A DNA stretch of 64,000 bases from Prostheceraeus crozeri (Eukaryota > Platyhelminthes > Polycladida > Euryleptidae): contig CAJQUW010012686.1 in NCBI GenBank assembly GCA_907163375.1, forward strand, positions 62,001-126,000, written 5' to 3'. The notes beneath the pieces are model-generated. The model made no database searches. It saw only the letters and a program-made list of their open reading frames with translations, and was not told where the DNA came from. Shown here in pieces: positions 24,305 through 37,030 of the stretch. The stretch's first letter is position 1. The number at the start of each line of letters is the position of its first letter. A program made the position numbers and the translations under genes.

Positions 24305-25096
24305 CGCAAGCTGGCTGTAAGTGTGGTTGACTAGTGTAGACATGAAATTTAATGCCGTACCCACTCGATTGGGAAAACTTATAGACAACTATAATAACCA
24401 GGCTTGCCGTTGGGATGAACTTCCAGCCCAATCCCAATGAGAATTTCTTTGGTATCCCAATAGTCTGCTTTAGAGCTAAAACCGTACGCAAATTGACCCC
24501 AAGCTGCATCGGGCTTATCGCTTAGGCCTACCATATGTTACTTTTTGAATTGTTGAGGGCCACGGACGTAGTCGTGGGACTATACTGGCAATAATTGTAA
24601 AAGGGGCTTTAATTGATTTCACAGAATTTTGTGTAATAGGCCTGCTGTACGGCTAATTTTTTCACCGAGACTGCCTTCAGCTAAGAGCTTGTGGGTCGAC
24701 GTGTGTAGCTGATATGTATGTACGAGCTGCAAACACCCTTGGTTAATTAAGCCTATATCGGATAATGCAGTGTTAATAAACTGGCTCTTTTTGAAGCCAT
24801 TGTTCCTGTGCAGTGTGACACTGTTGCAACGTCATACCATTACCCGTTTCAATCAGTGCCTCATACGCATGCGCCACGAATCGAGGCACAAGAAGGCCTA
24901 CAAATTAAACCACTATTTTTAGCAACTGGGGAAGTTAAAGTCATAGAGTAAGGTTAAAGCTGACTGCGTCAATTTGTGTGAATCACACTAAGAGCTCTCA
25001 ATGCTCGAATTTGAGAGAGGCAAGGTTAGACTGAAGACACAGCAGGATGAACTGCTCAGTACAACGCGTGAACATTTGTAAGGTATGTCAACGATT

Positions 25097-25190
25097 ACAT
25101 GTACACTGTAATCCTGTACGTGCGAATTAGCTGCAAGTATGGGTACCAATTGCTATTTTTGCACTTAGGTCGCATTTAGGGGCCAAAATG
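25097..25190. repeat. copy of a TACACTGTAATCC repeat
   Basis: TACATGTACACTGTAATCCT, followed closely by GTGCGAATT, matches 42917-42949 exactly over 20 bp in inverse orientation. Both copies lie inside the ends of the 24399-43048 candidate. Confidence 0.5.
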
Positions 25191-25268
25191 AAAATGCCGT
25201 AATATAACGAAATAATAAAAGTTGATTACATGAAAAATTGCTCATGGTGTAAAACATGAAATCTTGCC

Positions 25269-25491
25269 TACACTGTAAACCAGCACCTCCTAAAATCGAG
25301 GAAACTTGCATCCTAAAGCGCCACACACTAGAATTTTAGGAGGTTGCGTGAAATAGAATGTTGACATACTAAAGAGAACAATAACTCTAGTGGGTTAGCC
25401 TCCTAGAACGCTTTACTTTAGAATTTTTTTATTAGATACGAATAGTGTCTTACTTTAGTGTGTGATTTAGGAGGTGCTGTTTTAGAGTGTA
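25269..25491. mobile_element. 223-bp MITE with ACACTGTAAA-type ends
   Basis: Ends TACACTGTAAACCAGCACCT and the complement of TACACTCTAAAACAGCACCT form a TIR continuing through CCTAAA for about 28 bp. There is no coding capacity. The ACACTGTAAA start is shared with the MITEs at 44571 and 52690. A clear target duplication was not found. Confidence 0.65.
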
Positions 25492-26464
25492 CCCAAACTG
25501 GTTTCCCATCAAGCAATTTGATTTTACGCATTCATGCAGCGATTGAGCCTCAATATTAATTTTTTGTTTTAATTCTTAAGCTCTAAATCAATTTCAATAT
25601 TTTCATCCATGTTGACTTGTTGCGTTTGTCAAGTTAAGCTGAGTAGCAGATATAAATTCATGTTACACACGGCTCGACATTTAGAGAATCAGAGATGGTA
25701 AGACAATACATATAATTGATATCTGTACTGTATGTATTTGTAGATACACAATGACCACAAAATAATTATCATCCAATCATAGAGTATATCATTAAAATCA
25801 TCAACTGTGCACTGATAGACTATTTGCCTTAATTTGTTTTTTGTGACAAGATTTGGTGGTTTTGTTTTTAGCTACCATTTCTGAACCCATGTCAGAACAC
25901 ACGAGCTGCCATATATACAGAGTCTCAACTTTGCATTATATGTGCTACTACGTTAACGTTAGTAACACGTTAACGTTAACGTTAGTACTAGTTAGCATAA
26001 GTTCATCGTCGCAAGTTCAAGTTGTGGGTAGTAATTAACTAATACATTCTTTCTATAAGCTAAAAGTGTCTCAAAATAATGATTTTAATGAAAATTTTAG
26101 TGAAGGAATGTTCTATATCTTATTTACATGTGGATATATCATATGCCTAAGGCACATGCTACCAAAAAAGTAGTAGAAATCCACATCCAATGTGCAGCTA
26201 ATCTTGGATTTTACATGAGAAATTAAAGGACTACTATATGATCCTAGACCAATCTTTTGTGTTTAGATCCAATGCGCGTGGTAGTACCCAACGCAACTCC
26301 TCGTGGAAGGAAAAACGACTATCATTTTCAACTGCTGACGTCATCGAGTTGATTAGCTGCCAAACTGAAGAGAAAGCACCTGTCGTGAAGCGATGCTGAG
26401 TTCGATTTTTTTGCAAATTATGGCGAGGTCATTTCTTTTAACGATGCCTCATGTGTCAAGTGGG

Positions 26465-26715
26465 CCTGTACTTCGAATGATTTTCAAGACAGCTTATAAT
26501 GTCTCTTTGTATGCGGTTCTTGCGGGAGAAAATGTTTTAAGGAACTAGTCTCCAAAACGACAGGAATATGCTCATTACACTTCACTGAAGAGTCTTGTGT
26601 GAGAGATTCAAAATCTGAGTTTCCTGGAACATCGAGGAATTATTTTCTGAAGAAAGACACTTTACCTACACCGTACACGAATCCATCAAACTCGTCTTTA
26701 GTGAGATGTATGACT
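26465..26715 (+). pseudogene. THAP-domain remnant
   Basis: One frame reads CFKELVSKTTGICSLHFTEE, then SKSEFPGTSRNYFLKKDTLP and TPY. ICSLHF with a later LKKDTLPTPY reproduces the second half of a THAP DNA-binding finger (C-x2-H, F, and an LK..A/TVPT end). CTSND and KTAYNVSL in other frames just upstream look like its first half, so the domain is frame-broken. THAP fingers occur in P-element-type transposases and in host regulators; which source applies here cannot be told. Confidence 0.5.
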
Positions 26716-27724
26716 ATTGGGAATGGATTCAGACACTGGGAATAAAATGAAAGTACAAACAGGTGACCCTGTGACACGTGACCCGGTTGATTAAGCAAAT
26801 GAATATCTCACTCAGCATCATTCTAAGCCAGGCGCTTTCTCTCTCCAGTCTGGGAGCCAGTCAGCTCGATGACGTCAGTAGTAGAAAATCATAGCCGCTT
26901 TCTCCTTCCTCGAGTATTATGTTGCGTGCTACCGTGCGCATTCGATATAAATACACCTGAATATGGTTTTAAGAATCGTCGAAGTGATTATTTCCGCGTG
27001 TTTTTCAAATAGTTTTCATCTATAGTTTGGCTAATTTCACGTATATTTGCAGGAAAATAACAATCCTATTGCTTATGACTATTTATGCACACCTGCTATT
27101 AAGGGAGCACTGTATCTGTTTTTACATATGATCCTAGGTCAGGTTATTTTTACGTATGTTCTTAAAGGCATTCAGCAATTAATATTTAAGATTATTTATT
27201 ATACTCCTCTACACTGAGACAGACAAAACAACTCCCCCTTAATTCAAAAACAGTCATGAGTATAATTATAAAAAGTGCCCTAACTGTGAAGTTGGTCGTG
27301 ACGAGACGTGGATTATACTCCATGTATAATAGAATGATGATCTAATGCGATTTAGTTTCGCTCTATTGAGTTAGCATTACTCCTTATGTACATGTTCGAA
27401 CATCCTTCATTTTTAACAATCAATAGCTACAGATAGGTATACTGTACACGTACCTGTAAATATGTAAATTGCCGATAGTTAAATATATATGTATAAATTG
27501 ATGATCTGATTATATCTCTTGACAGATCCGAAAAATCCGTTTCCACAACAGAAAAAAGGTTCAATCTGTCGTTTACTTTTCAAAACTCACTAGAGGTAAT
27601 TCAGGATAATTTCAATACTATTCAATTGCTCTGTTGTATGCCAATGCATGTATACTGTATATATGTTAAAAATGATTCTGTCATTTAGAAATTTCCAGCG
27701 ATCTCAGAATATGATACATTACAT

Positions 27725-30082
27725 CACGTGGGGCTGTGGAGCCGATGCGTTATCTCATCGGCTCCGGCTCCACGACACTGATGTGAAAGGCTCCGGCTCG
27801 GCTCCGGCTCCGACTTCAAATTCAGGCTCTATCTATGCTGGTTATCCTGGATCCGTTGAACGGTTTTTTTGGATAACGGTGTGGCCTTTAGAGGCTTGCT
27901 ACAATCATCAAATTAGTTTTCATTAACAAGCAACGACTTAAGTTAATAATAAAAATGATAATAGCCTAGTATAATGACAAATAACATACTTGTCATATAT
28001 TTTTGCATGAATTGACTATCTCTGAAAGATAAAATAAAGTTATAGCCAGGATTGGTTAAATTAGGAAAGATCTCCCGCACTGGCTAAATATAAATTGGCC
28101 TAGCCTGCAACCAGTCTACTACGAGGCTACATTAAATAAGACCACATGAGTGATGATGATATACCTAATTAGCCGTCACAGGGGCCGAATAGTAGTATAA
28201 GCTTTTTTACAAAGCTTGAATATGAAACTGGATAGCGTATGCCTCTAAATAGCTTATAGGGCCTGTATCTAGTCGAACATGAAAGGGTATCGGCTATATA
28301 GCCAAATATACCGTATCAATAAAGATATCAATTGCTTTATTGAATATTAAAGTTTATATAGGCTAGCTTAGGTTGTTATTGTTATTTGTTATTGCCTTTA
28401 TTCAATAGTCTGTTGGTCCATGAATAATATGATCGGTGGGTAGCCCACGACTCATCATCTGTAGAAATTGTAATTTAGATAGCCTCATTGCAGTGTAGGC
28501 TAGAAATGTACAATTGAAAATTATACTTGAAAAAATTAAAAATATCTAATTTAGGACAAGTTTTGTAATTCTATGCAGCATACTTAATAAGTTAAGGCCT
28601 AACTTACATTATATTAATTTCGTATTTTTCATTATGGCGTAAAGTTGCACTAAATAATTCATCAATGATTCATGTATATTACTATATTCAATTTATATAT
28701 AACACATTACCACTATTCCTCTGATGATGGTTAGGCTGATGAAACTGAACTCGGAGTATCACACAGTATGTTCAAGGGTGCTATGCATAATAAAAATTTG
28801 ACAGCGAACACCGAGGAGAAATCCCATCTACTTTGCTAGCTTTCGAATGCGCGTGCGGTTTAATGTCACAGACAATAGAAAAGGGAGGTCAAAAGGCGCC
28901 TTTACTGAGAGCGTCTCAGTCTTTTTTTATTGTCTACATATAATTAGTCAGCATGATATCAGCATAGGTGTTGACAGACGGAAAAAATAATAATGAAAAT
29001 TCTTGAAATCCACAGGTCTATGACATTTGGGGAAATATTATTACACGATACGGCTCTTGTGCAGTCCTCCCCCCCCCCATTTTTTCTCTGGTCAAAGATG
29101 CAGCACCATTGGATGTCCGTTTCAGCATCACCGGTTTGAGTGAAGCATTCCGTGCTGTTGTAAAAATCTACGTGGGTAATTGCGATGTCATGGTCGCAAA
29201 CTTCGTCAGCAAGTCAACATTGTAATTTGCCTTCGGGTTTTTCGCATTGAAATATACCCTTTGAATTTTGAAGTCAAAGGAAATTCATTGTGAATGAGAT
29301 ACCTTTAAAATAATAGGGCGCTACTAGAAGTGGCTGGGGATCGCTTATTGCTATAGCCATGTGAGGACTTGTAGTCAGGTCATTCGTGTGAGTGTGAAGA
29401 GTTATTCCTCCAATCAAAATTGATCAAATTGAATAATCGATTGTTTTGAAAAATGTAGGTGGGGGACTGCACAAGAGCCTACAATACAATCTAAGGAAAT
29501 TGGCATTGTCACGGATGCCAGTAGTTTCTGCCAGTAGCCATACCGATAGATGATAGCCTACATAGTAACCGTATTATATTTAAGACATTGCGCAAGAAAT
29601 GTAGCTATATTATCTTTTCTGACTGAACTGGAAATGTGTACATAAATGACTGGCGACTTGTCTCTAGGAATCTACAATCATCTAGTTAGCATGCATATAA
29701 CAAGTCTTCAAATTAATGGGTTTTGGAGAATACGTTGTCAATATGGAAATTAGTCTTACGAAACATATGCAATAAAAAAATATTACACATGTGTGTAAAT
29801 ATATAATAAATATAATACAAAAGAAGGCGGGAACTGCAAAGAAAGATATCGTGGAGGACAGATCATTGGTATACTTAAAAGACATATCTTTAGATTTCAA
29901 ATGATTTAATTTTTTTATGATGCCAATTAATAGCTTTCAAAATTCTAGATTTACATCAAAGCTCAAACTATCGGAGCCGGAGCAGGAGCCTCTGTGATAA
30001 ATCGGCTCCGGCTCCGGCTCCGACCAAAACCATCGGCCCCCTAAGGCTCCGGCTCCGGCTCGGCTCCGGCTCCACAGCCCTG
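27725..30082. mobile_element. non-autonomous hAT element with GGAGCC-rich ends
   Basis: The target duplication CATTACAT is perfect (27717-27724 and 30083-30090). The left end CACGTGGGGCTGTGGAGCCG and right end CGGCTCCACAGCCCTG are inverted, and both continue as arrays of GGCTCC/GGAGCC hexamers (27768-27815; 29970-30072). The left tip looks altered from an expected CAGGGCTGTGG. The 2.36 kb interior shows no transposase frame. Confidence 0.85.
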
Positions 30083-30420
30083 CATTACATGCTCAATATG
30101 CTCACAATTCATTCTTAAATTGTTTTCAGGTTGATTCGTGTATAGAAAACTGGGATTTATCGCTCTCCAGGACTCTAATAAGGCATCTGATACTCGTGGA
30201 TAGCGCACTGTATTGAATAACATTAGTCTCCTCGTATCATGTCTGATCATAACACACATACCGGATGCGTAAACCTTCGTTCATCCTAGCATAAAGCTTT
30301 AGATTTTTATTTTATTAACTTTAGTCTGTGGGAAACAGCTCTAAGAAAATGGATAAGAGTTAGAGCAATAAGGATATTTGATTTACAATACCTACTGAAA
30401 TGATCTACACCTTCCCCATG

Positions 30421-30580
30421 TCTATTTCAGATATTTCTAAGTCGATTTCAGATTTCTCCAATTGAATTTCAGATATCTACCAGAGAATCAACTTTGAAGA
30501 TATCTGAAATTCAATCGGAGAAATCTGAAATCCATCTGGAAATGTCTGAAATTCATTTGGAAAGATCTGAAATAGAAATG
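30421..30580. repeat. long foldback of TTTCAGA/TCTGAAA units
   Basis: The arms GATTTCAGATTTCTCCAATT and AATCGGAGAAATCTGAAATC continue through TGAATTTCAGATATCT / AGATATCTGAAATTCA, forming a stem of about 36 bp with two or three mismatches and a loop of about 20 nt. Weaker pairing extends outward with more TTTCAGA and CTGAAAT words. Transcribed RNA would be a strong hairpin. Confidence 0.75.
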
Positions 30581-30729
30581 GAAAAGATGTAGTGGTAAGC
30601 CATTTGTCTGTCAATCCTTGTTAGATGACGTCGAGTTCCACTGAAGACGTTGGAAACCAATAACATAAAAATATCAAATCACTTAACCGGACAACGGTCA
30701 AAAGCTTTATTAGTAATATGATTGATAGG

Positions 30730-31683
30730 CAGGGCTGCCGTGGGGATGGATTTCCTATCCCCACCCCATCCCCTTGGAATTCGTGTGTGGATCCCCATAT
30801 CCCCACCCGAGTTGTTATCATGTTACTACATATGGACAAAAGATATGCCTACGATTACGATGTTCTACATGTTGAAAATAAAATGCATGTACTTATTACC
30901 TTGGATAAGTATTCAAAACTTATTAATGAAAATAGGAATAAGGCTATATAGTAGTACATATAGTATTATAAAACTTAATGAAGGGCCTTCCATGTCCCCA
31001 GTGTGATTGCATCTATTGGAATGTTCAGTATTTTGTGCATAGTTGAATTATTCCTATATGATTATTCCTAGTGATTACTTGGTATTTCTTGGTTATCTAA
31101 CTATCTTTGGCTTCAATAGGACATTGTTTCATTTCTGAACAAAAAAATAATTTGATAAATTTCAACCGTACATAGTATATCATGATCAGTATATCTGCTT
31201 ATAAAAGATTACGCATTGCGCACCTACTTTCGATATGATAATTCAGAATATCATGAAACTTAAGACCAAAACTCTTACAACTCTTACTATAAAAACTTAC
31301 TTACAACTCTTATTATATTGTCGAAGCAATAAACTTCTGATAAAGATTCATGTACTGTAGGGAAGTCAGGAATCTCAGCTATTCGTTATCCCTAGTTTTC
31401 ACGAGTCGTCGAAAGTCGCATGAGTGGCTGGTGGCTAGTTAATTCTAATTCAAGGTTCATTTAAGTTAGCTGAGCGCTCGAGACACCATTTCTGGACGTT
31501 GACGACAGAATGTATGAAGTACAGTATGTACATTTACTTAAATTATTGAAGTAATTATATCAACACAGTGATAAGCTCAGAATTCCCGATATGTGCGGAT
31601 CCCCATAGGGAAAATATCAATCCCCATCCTATCCGCATGGGGATGTGGATCCGCATTTAATCCCCATCTCCACGGCAGCCCTG
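30730..31683. mobile_element. non-autonomous hAT element with GGGGAT-rich ends
   Basis: The target duplication TTGATAGG is perfect (30722-30729 and 31684-31691). The left end CAGGGCTGCCGTGGGGATGG and right end CCATCTCCACGGCAGCCCTG are inverted. Both ends continue with repeated GGGGAT/ATCCCC hexamers. Length 954 bp, no transposase. Confidence 0.9.
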
Positions 31684-31691
31684 TTGATAGG

Positions 31692-32642
31692 TATATTTAG
31701 TAATGATGGATGCTGACGTTTAAAATTATTATACGTATTAGATCGACTTTCATGTTAAGATTTTGAAATTTGATTTGTTTGTGACGCGACTAACTGTTAC
31801 TTTACTCTAAACTATTTTGCAGCTCTTGCATCAAGCTGGAATGATTGTGGAGTTCTACGCATCAAACAGTCAGACAGACTATTACTTTTGTAACCCCTTC
31901 CTGTTATGAATGGGTTGAGCGCCTGGAGGAGGGTCTAGATCGGGCAGCTGTCTGTCTGTGAAAGCCGGGCGAAATTTTCCCGATGAATCGAAGTAACTGT
32001 GCGTGACTATACTCATTATTTCGCATTCGCTTTATAATTCTTATTGTAACATTTTTCAGCCTCCATTATTTGGACAGTTTTTCGTCAAATAATAAGGCGA
32101 ATGAGAGAAAAGGAGGCTTGTTTCTTTGAGGAAAGCTCAGTAAGTTATTACATATTGTCAACTTTCGATACTTGCTCCATCTAAATCTTAAATCCTATAA
32201 ATTTCCATGTAAACCTCTGAAACTGCTACAATGACACCTCCATCTGGAGTAAAAAGTAATCTCGAAATGTTTAACGATAATTTGACCAAGTACCTACATG
32301 TAGGTCTGGTCTACATGTAGATACTTTTCTATTCATTTCAGTCTGCAGCAATTTTCTTGTTGATAAAATTGCTAAAATGTGTAACAGTCAACACCATTCG
32401 AAAGATCTGATGTGTGTCTAACGATTCAGAAAATGTGTTTGAAATTATGATAGCTTTATCTCATTTGTAAATAGATCAAGTTGAATGATAACAAAAAAGT
32501 TAAAGTTTGTCAAAATTTTCATGAAATTTACTGTATTTTCAATAGCTTTTTCTCTTGTACCACTGCGCCAAAATTTACACAATTTGCATCATCTTTTGAA
32601 GCAAGCCATGGAGATTGATATTGTGAAGCATTTTCCACCACA
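31692..32642. other. no gene seen
   Basis: AT-rich interval between two hAT elements. It contains the short palindrome CTACATGTAG near 32293-32320 and no long frame. Confidence 0.4.
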
Positions 32643-32650
32643 ATTTATGC

Positions 32651-33336
32651 CAGGGATGTGGAGCCCTATCATTTTGACTCCGACTCCGGGTGGCAAGTAG
32701 CTATAGCCTAGTTTTTTTTAAAAATCTGGTAACCTACATCATAGATCATTATAGGCTTGCCTGAACCTATTTTTAGTGATCATTGTTGCATCAATTATCA
32801 ATCATTCTCGATGAAAGTTTATCAAATGTCGCTTTCAGCTGGATGCATGCGACTCGGCTCTTCCCATCTTCATGATGTGGGCTTCACACGGTTTTTCTCC
32901 AATCTCTATCAGGCAGGAAAATCTCCACCCTTCTCCAAAAAATATGACTACACTGTCGATTTTAATATGCGCTTTAGAGGAGGCATCACACACGATTAAC
33001 GTGAGGGTAAGAGGTAGCATTCCAATTCTTCATTTTTGTCTCTGATGTGATCTTTGGTGTGTAGGTGTGATCGAGGCTAGGAAGGCTTGTCTTCTCTACT
33101 AAATCACCGAGTGAAAAGACAATCCTTTTTTCACTATCACGGTTCATTCCGTCAACTATTACAAGCTTTGCATGCACTGCTATCTCTGTACTTTTGTTTG
33201 ACAGAGAAAGTTGACATCAAGACAGTGACAGTTATGTACAAGGATAAATAATTTGTTTGTATTATATTTCGGGTCATCGGCCGGAGTACGGAGTCCTATC
33301 ATTTGATAAAACTGCGACTCCGACTCCGCACCCCTG
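32651..33336. mobile_element. non-autonomous hAT element, copy 2
   Basis: Left end CAGGGATGTGGAGCC and right end GACTCCGCACCCCTG are inverted, with GGAGTC-type hexamers inside. The flanks ATTTATGC and ATTTATAT match at 6 of 8 positions. The interior is homologous to 148-880 in opposite orientation, and several short frames are shared because the DNA is shared, not because they code. Length 686 bp. Confidence 0.85.
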
Positions 33337-33344
33337 ATTTATAT

Positions 33345-35730
33345 ACTCATGTGGTCAGAGCTACTAATGCAATGAAACTATGATTTTGACAAGCACATGA
33401 AGCTTAGGATAAAAAGCTATCATTTAAAAGACCAGGGAGGTGGAATAATAGTCCAATGAATTGACAATAGTCCTGTACCATTCACTTGTTGAGAAATGCA
33501 AACTATAACTCTGGAAAATATCTGGAAGGTTGCGACTAAAATATACCTATTTGTAGGTCGTTTCTGTTTCTGACATTTTAAGTTCATCAGATAATCTTCA
33601 GAATATTTATGATGTTTGTAGACAAATTTTATGGCCACTACTAGATGACACATACAAAACAGTCATCTGGAACTTTATAAACTATATATTTTTAAACATA
33701 TACAGCTGTGTATGAGATAAAATAAGGAAATTATCATGTTTTTCTTAAATTATGATTCTTTGACAGAAATATCCTTTCTAACAGATGTTCTTTACTCGTT
33801 ATAATAAGTTTATATAATTTACAAATATCTGATGTTCTCATCAGGAATCAAAATATACAAAGATACAGTTTTAGAAATAGTGAAAAACGTAGGTATTTTT
33901 CTGACTCACAATTTAAAAATCGATCGTCCTGACAGTTTAGTGTTTGGCTTCAAGTGATGCAGAAATAATGTGTGCCGGTGAAATTGAGAAATCAGGATAG
34001 ACTTCACCAACCATGTACACATGCACTCCCCTTCTGATTATGTTATTAAACGAAAACTTAACGGTAATTCGTTTGAGCACACATATAGCTGTGTACATCA
34101 TCGCTCTCCTAGTTTTTTTTATTTTTTTATAGGAATAAACTTCGTTGAGTTGCATCTGAGAATGTGCAAAAATAAAACATCTTTTTTACTTCATAAACAG
34201 CAAATTTAAGACTTCTCACCAGAAAAGTTAACGGTTGGATGGTATTTGGTATGCAAATATGAATCTCTCATTCACGGATTCTACGAATCATTCACGAAGA
34301 CCAACATCACATAAATGCTACAAACACGTATTGCGGCACAGATTCTATTTGAAACTAAAGAGTATAGCTAACGATTAACATGCAATTCAATATAAAAGTG
34401 TCAATTTTATGATATCTTTACACATTTGTCTTTATTTGTCACCATGTGGAAGGCTTTCTCAAGACAGAACTAAGTATTTTTTTGAAATCGCTTTCCCATG
34501 CTTAGGAGTGAAAACAAGGATGAGTATCGCGCGATTATGTTATGGGACATCCACCCAATCAACAGATACTCGTGTTATTGGCTAATATATTGTCAATTAT
34601 CATTATATGATGGTATGATGATTGTGTCATAGTTCTACTCGCAAGAAAAATTCACCTCGGCGAGCTTTCTTCATAAAGTAATGCAAAATGATTTTTTTAT
34701 TGCTTTGAAAAAAATTTAAAAATGATCTTCAAAGTTAGTTGAGAAAATATAAGAGTGTAGCTTTAGATGAAAAAAAATGTTTTGTTATCAATTATTAGAA
34801 TATCAAAAACACGTTTATAGAGAAGAACAAGTTGATGATTACAGATAGATGAAATGCATCTTAAACATACCAATGAGTAAAAAACTACCTATCAATGTAG
34901 GTAGTTTTCTAACCTTTTTCAAATACATGTCATGGATTTAATATGCTATTGATTCCTAAAATATTTCAGATTCATTTGAGAAATACACCAATTTTTATCA
35001 GTACAGTAATAAAGTCACCTTCCTCTATGCTCACCTCTTCATAAATCCACATTTTTTGCAAAATTTGACTTTTTGATTTTAAAAGTTCAAACTGTAATTT
35101 TCGAAATGCGATTATTCGTAAACTATTTATCCAATCAATCTGAAATTATTGCATGTGTGTTTTTGGCGCACTCTCCCATGAAATCTCTCTTCGTTTGTTT
35201 TAAAAATGTGTACTTTTAGAATGACGGCCATTCAAAAAATAGATAGAAAAAAGACCTGTATGTAGGTCCGAGCTTGATCAAATTATCATTAAATTAAATT
35301 GGTGATCGTTCTCAGCATCGTGCAGCTTTCTAATTAGTACACGGTGCCATCGAAATGCTCATGATGTTCTTTTATTTGAATATTATTTTTGGCCTCCTCG
35401 GACAAATAGTTGCTGCGCATCTTTTACTCATGTCTCAGCAATGTCTTAAAATATGCAGCCGGGAAAAAATGGGAATTAATTTCAACTCCAATTAACCAAA
35501 ATCAGAGAAAATGCCAATACATGTAGGCTACTACCTAAGTAGGTCCTACTTTTGATGGGGAGTGCATCCTCCGTCTGCATCTATCCGTGAGATTTGGTCG
35601 AGCCTAAAAATATCGGCCCGATCCGAACTCTGATTGAGTTGAATAGTATAATATTGCTTACTGTATGAATTCTGAAATCAGTGTCGAAACCTAAGACTTT
35701 TGTATGTTTCACGTGGTATCATTTCACGTT
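33345..35730. other. no gene seen; one perfect short hairpin
   Basis: AT-rich. At about 34888-34915, AAAACTACCT-ATCAATGT-AGGTAGTTTT forms a perfect 10-bp hairpin. Nothing else is recognisable. Confidence 0.4.
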
Positions 35731-35740
35731 TTTCTTTCAG

Positions 35741-35971
35741 GAACCTGTCAGAATTGAAGACACAAAGGTGATATGTGATGGAGTAGAGATTGAGTGCAAT
35801 GGTGGCCTACAAACTATTCTTCTATCTTCGTGCTGTTTCTTGGTATGCAATATTAATCATTTACCGCGTCAAGAGGCAGCACTGGAAGTGATGGAAGGTA
35901 TCATTGACATCAGAAAGACCTTTACAAAAATAGCAGCGAAAATTTTTTTAAACACAATTAATTTGATTTAG
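35741..35971 (+). CDS. terminal exon, paralogous to the 45.8 kb exon
   Basis: Acceptor TTTTCTTTCAG at 35740; open in phase 0 from GAA to a TAG stop at 35969-35971, 76 codons. The text includes VICDGVEIECNGGLQTILL and ALEVMEGIIDIRKTF. It aligns by eye with the minus-strand exon at 45815-46062: same phase, same first residue (E), DGVEI/NGVKI, and an LE-MEG/LEG-R-F ending. The pattern (a short basic beta hairpin, then a helix with a Phe/Asn-Tyr-like core) recalls the C-terminus of SAMD3-like proteins common in fish and invertebrate genomes. That link is inference. Upstream exons were not identified. Confidence 0.5.
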   Translation, partial: EPVRIEDTKVICDGVEIECNGGLQTILLSSCCFLVCNINHLPRQEAALEVMEGIIDIRKTFTKIAAKIFLNTINLI

Positions 35972-36219
35972 TGAAATACTAAGTTGTCTTAGTGAAAGAA
36001 TATACTCTTACTGCATTTCCTGGATTATTTCACCCGCTTGTCAAAGTTATGAATCTTGTGTCCTCAATAATAAGAACCCCAGGATCACATTAGACGCTAA
36101 ACCTTTCTTCAATATTGCTAAGTAGGATCCGGTCATTCCGCTATCATTATTTTATTTCATGTACATTGTGTCCTAAATAGCAAGGAATTTAGATAAAATT
36201 TCTGAGAGACATACGCATT

Positions 36220-36442
36220 GATTTTTTATTTAGAGATTTGTCGATCATCACCCCGATGATCATGCTCACTACAATTTTATCATCCTTAAATATCTCAACC
36301 TTTCGTAGGAAACTATGATATATTTCAAATAAAAGCTCGATTATCATAGATTCCTACGAGAGGTTGATATATTTGAGGATAATAAATTGCAGTGACCATG
36401 GTCATCGAGGTGATGATCGAAAGATCTCTAATAAAAAAATTG
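36220..36442. repeat. foldback with arms of about 95 bp
   Basis: The arm starting TTTTTTATTTAGAGATTTGT, continuing CGATCATCACCCCGATGATC, CTCAACCTTTCGTAGGAA and CTATGATA, is mirrored by TATCATAGATTCCTACGAGA, GGTTGATATATTTGAGGATA, ATCGAGGTGATGATCGAAAG and CTCTAATAAAAAAATTG. The loop is about 26 nt. It resembles a palindromic MITE and ends 138 bp from an LTR boundary. Confidence 0.75.
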
Positions 36443-36579
36443 TACCCTTGTGATTAGATCAATCAATGTCTCAAACAAACATTGATTTTAATTATAACCA
36501 ATAATTATTTCCTTTAAGGAATTTAGTCTTCAGTTTGACCAGATCTAAGGTCACAACCTTAAAACTCTGCTGTAGACCC

Positions 36580-37030
36580 TGTAGTTAATTTTTGTTATTA
36601 TTATTCAATCTGACTACAAAGGAAAAGCACAAGTCACCACAATGTAATTCTTCTTTATTTATGTTAACATCAAGTTCGCATCACGTCCGACATCTTTAGA
36701 CAATCGAGATTAGGTGGTTAGTTATTTAACTAAGGCGCGCGCAGCATGGCCGCCGACGTTCTAGACAAACTCAGATAATAAAACGTTTTTAAACAAGAAT
36801 ACATGGGCACGCTGAGGAAGATAACTATGACATGAATAGTTTAACGATGAGGTGATGATAATTTAACTACTATTACAATTATAGGCCTACATATAAAAGA
36901 TGATACTTAATAACAGAAAGAAGTAGGTAACACAAAAGTGGCACTATTATCAAGAGATAGAGATAAAAAGTTTGTTAGATTGACAGTAATACACTTTTCG
37001 TAAAATGCAGTTAAAGTTGATTATCCTACA
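36580..37030 (-). repeat. 3' LTR of the gypsy element
   Basis: A 451-bp terminal repeat, near-identical to 41189-41636. It begins TGTAG and ends CTACA on the plus strand, next to the polypurine tract. Confidence 0.9.
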
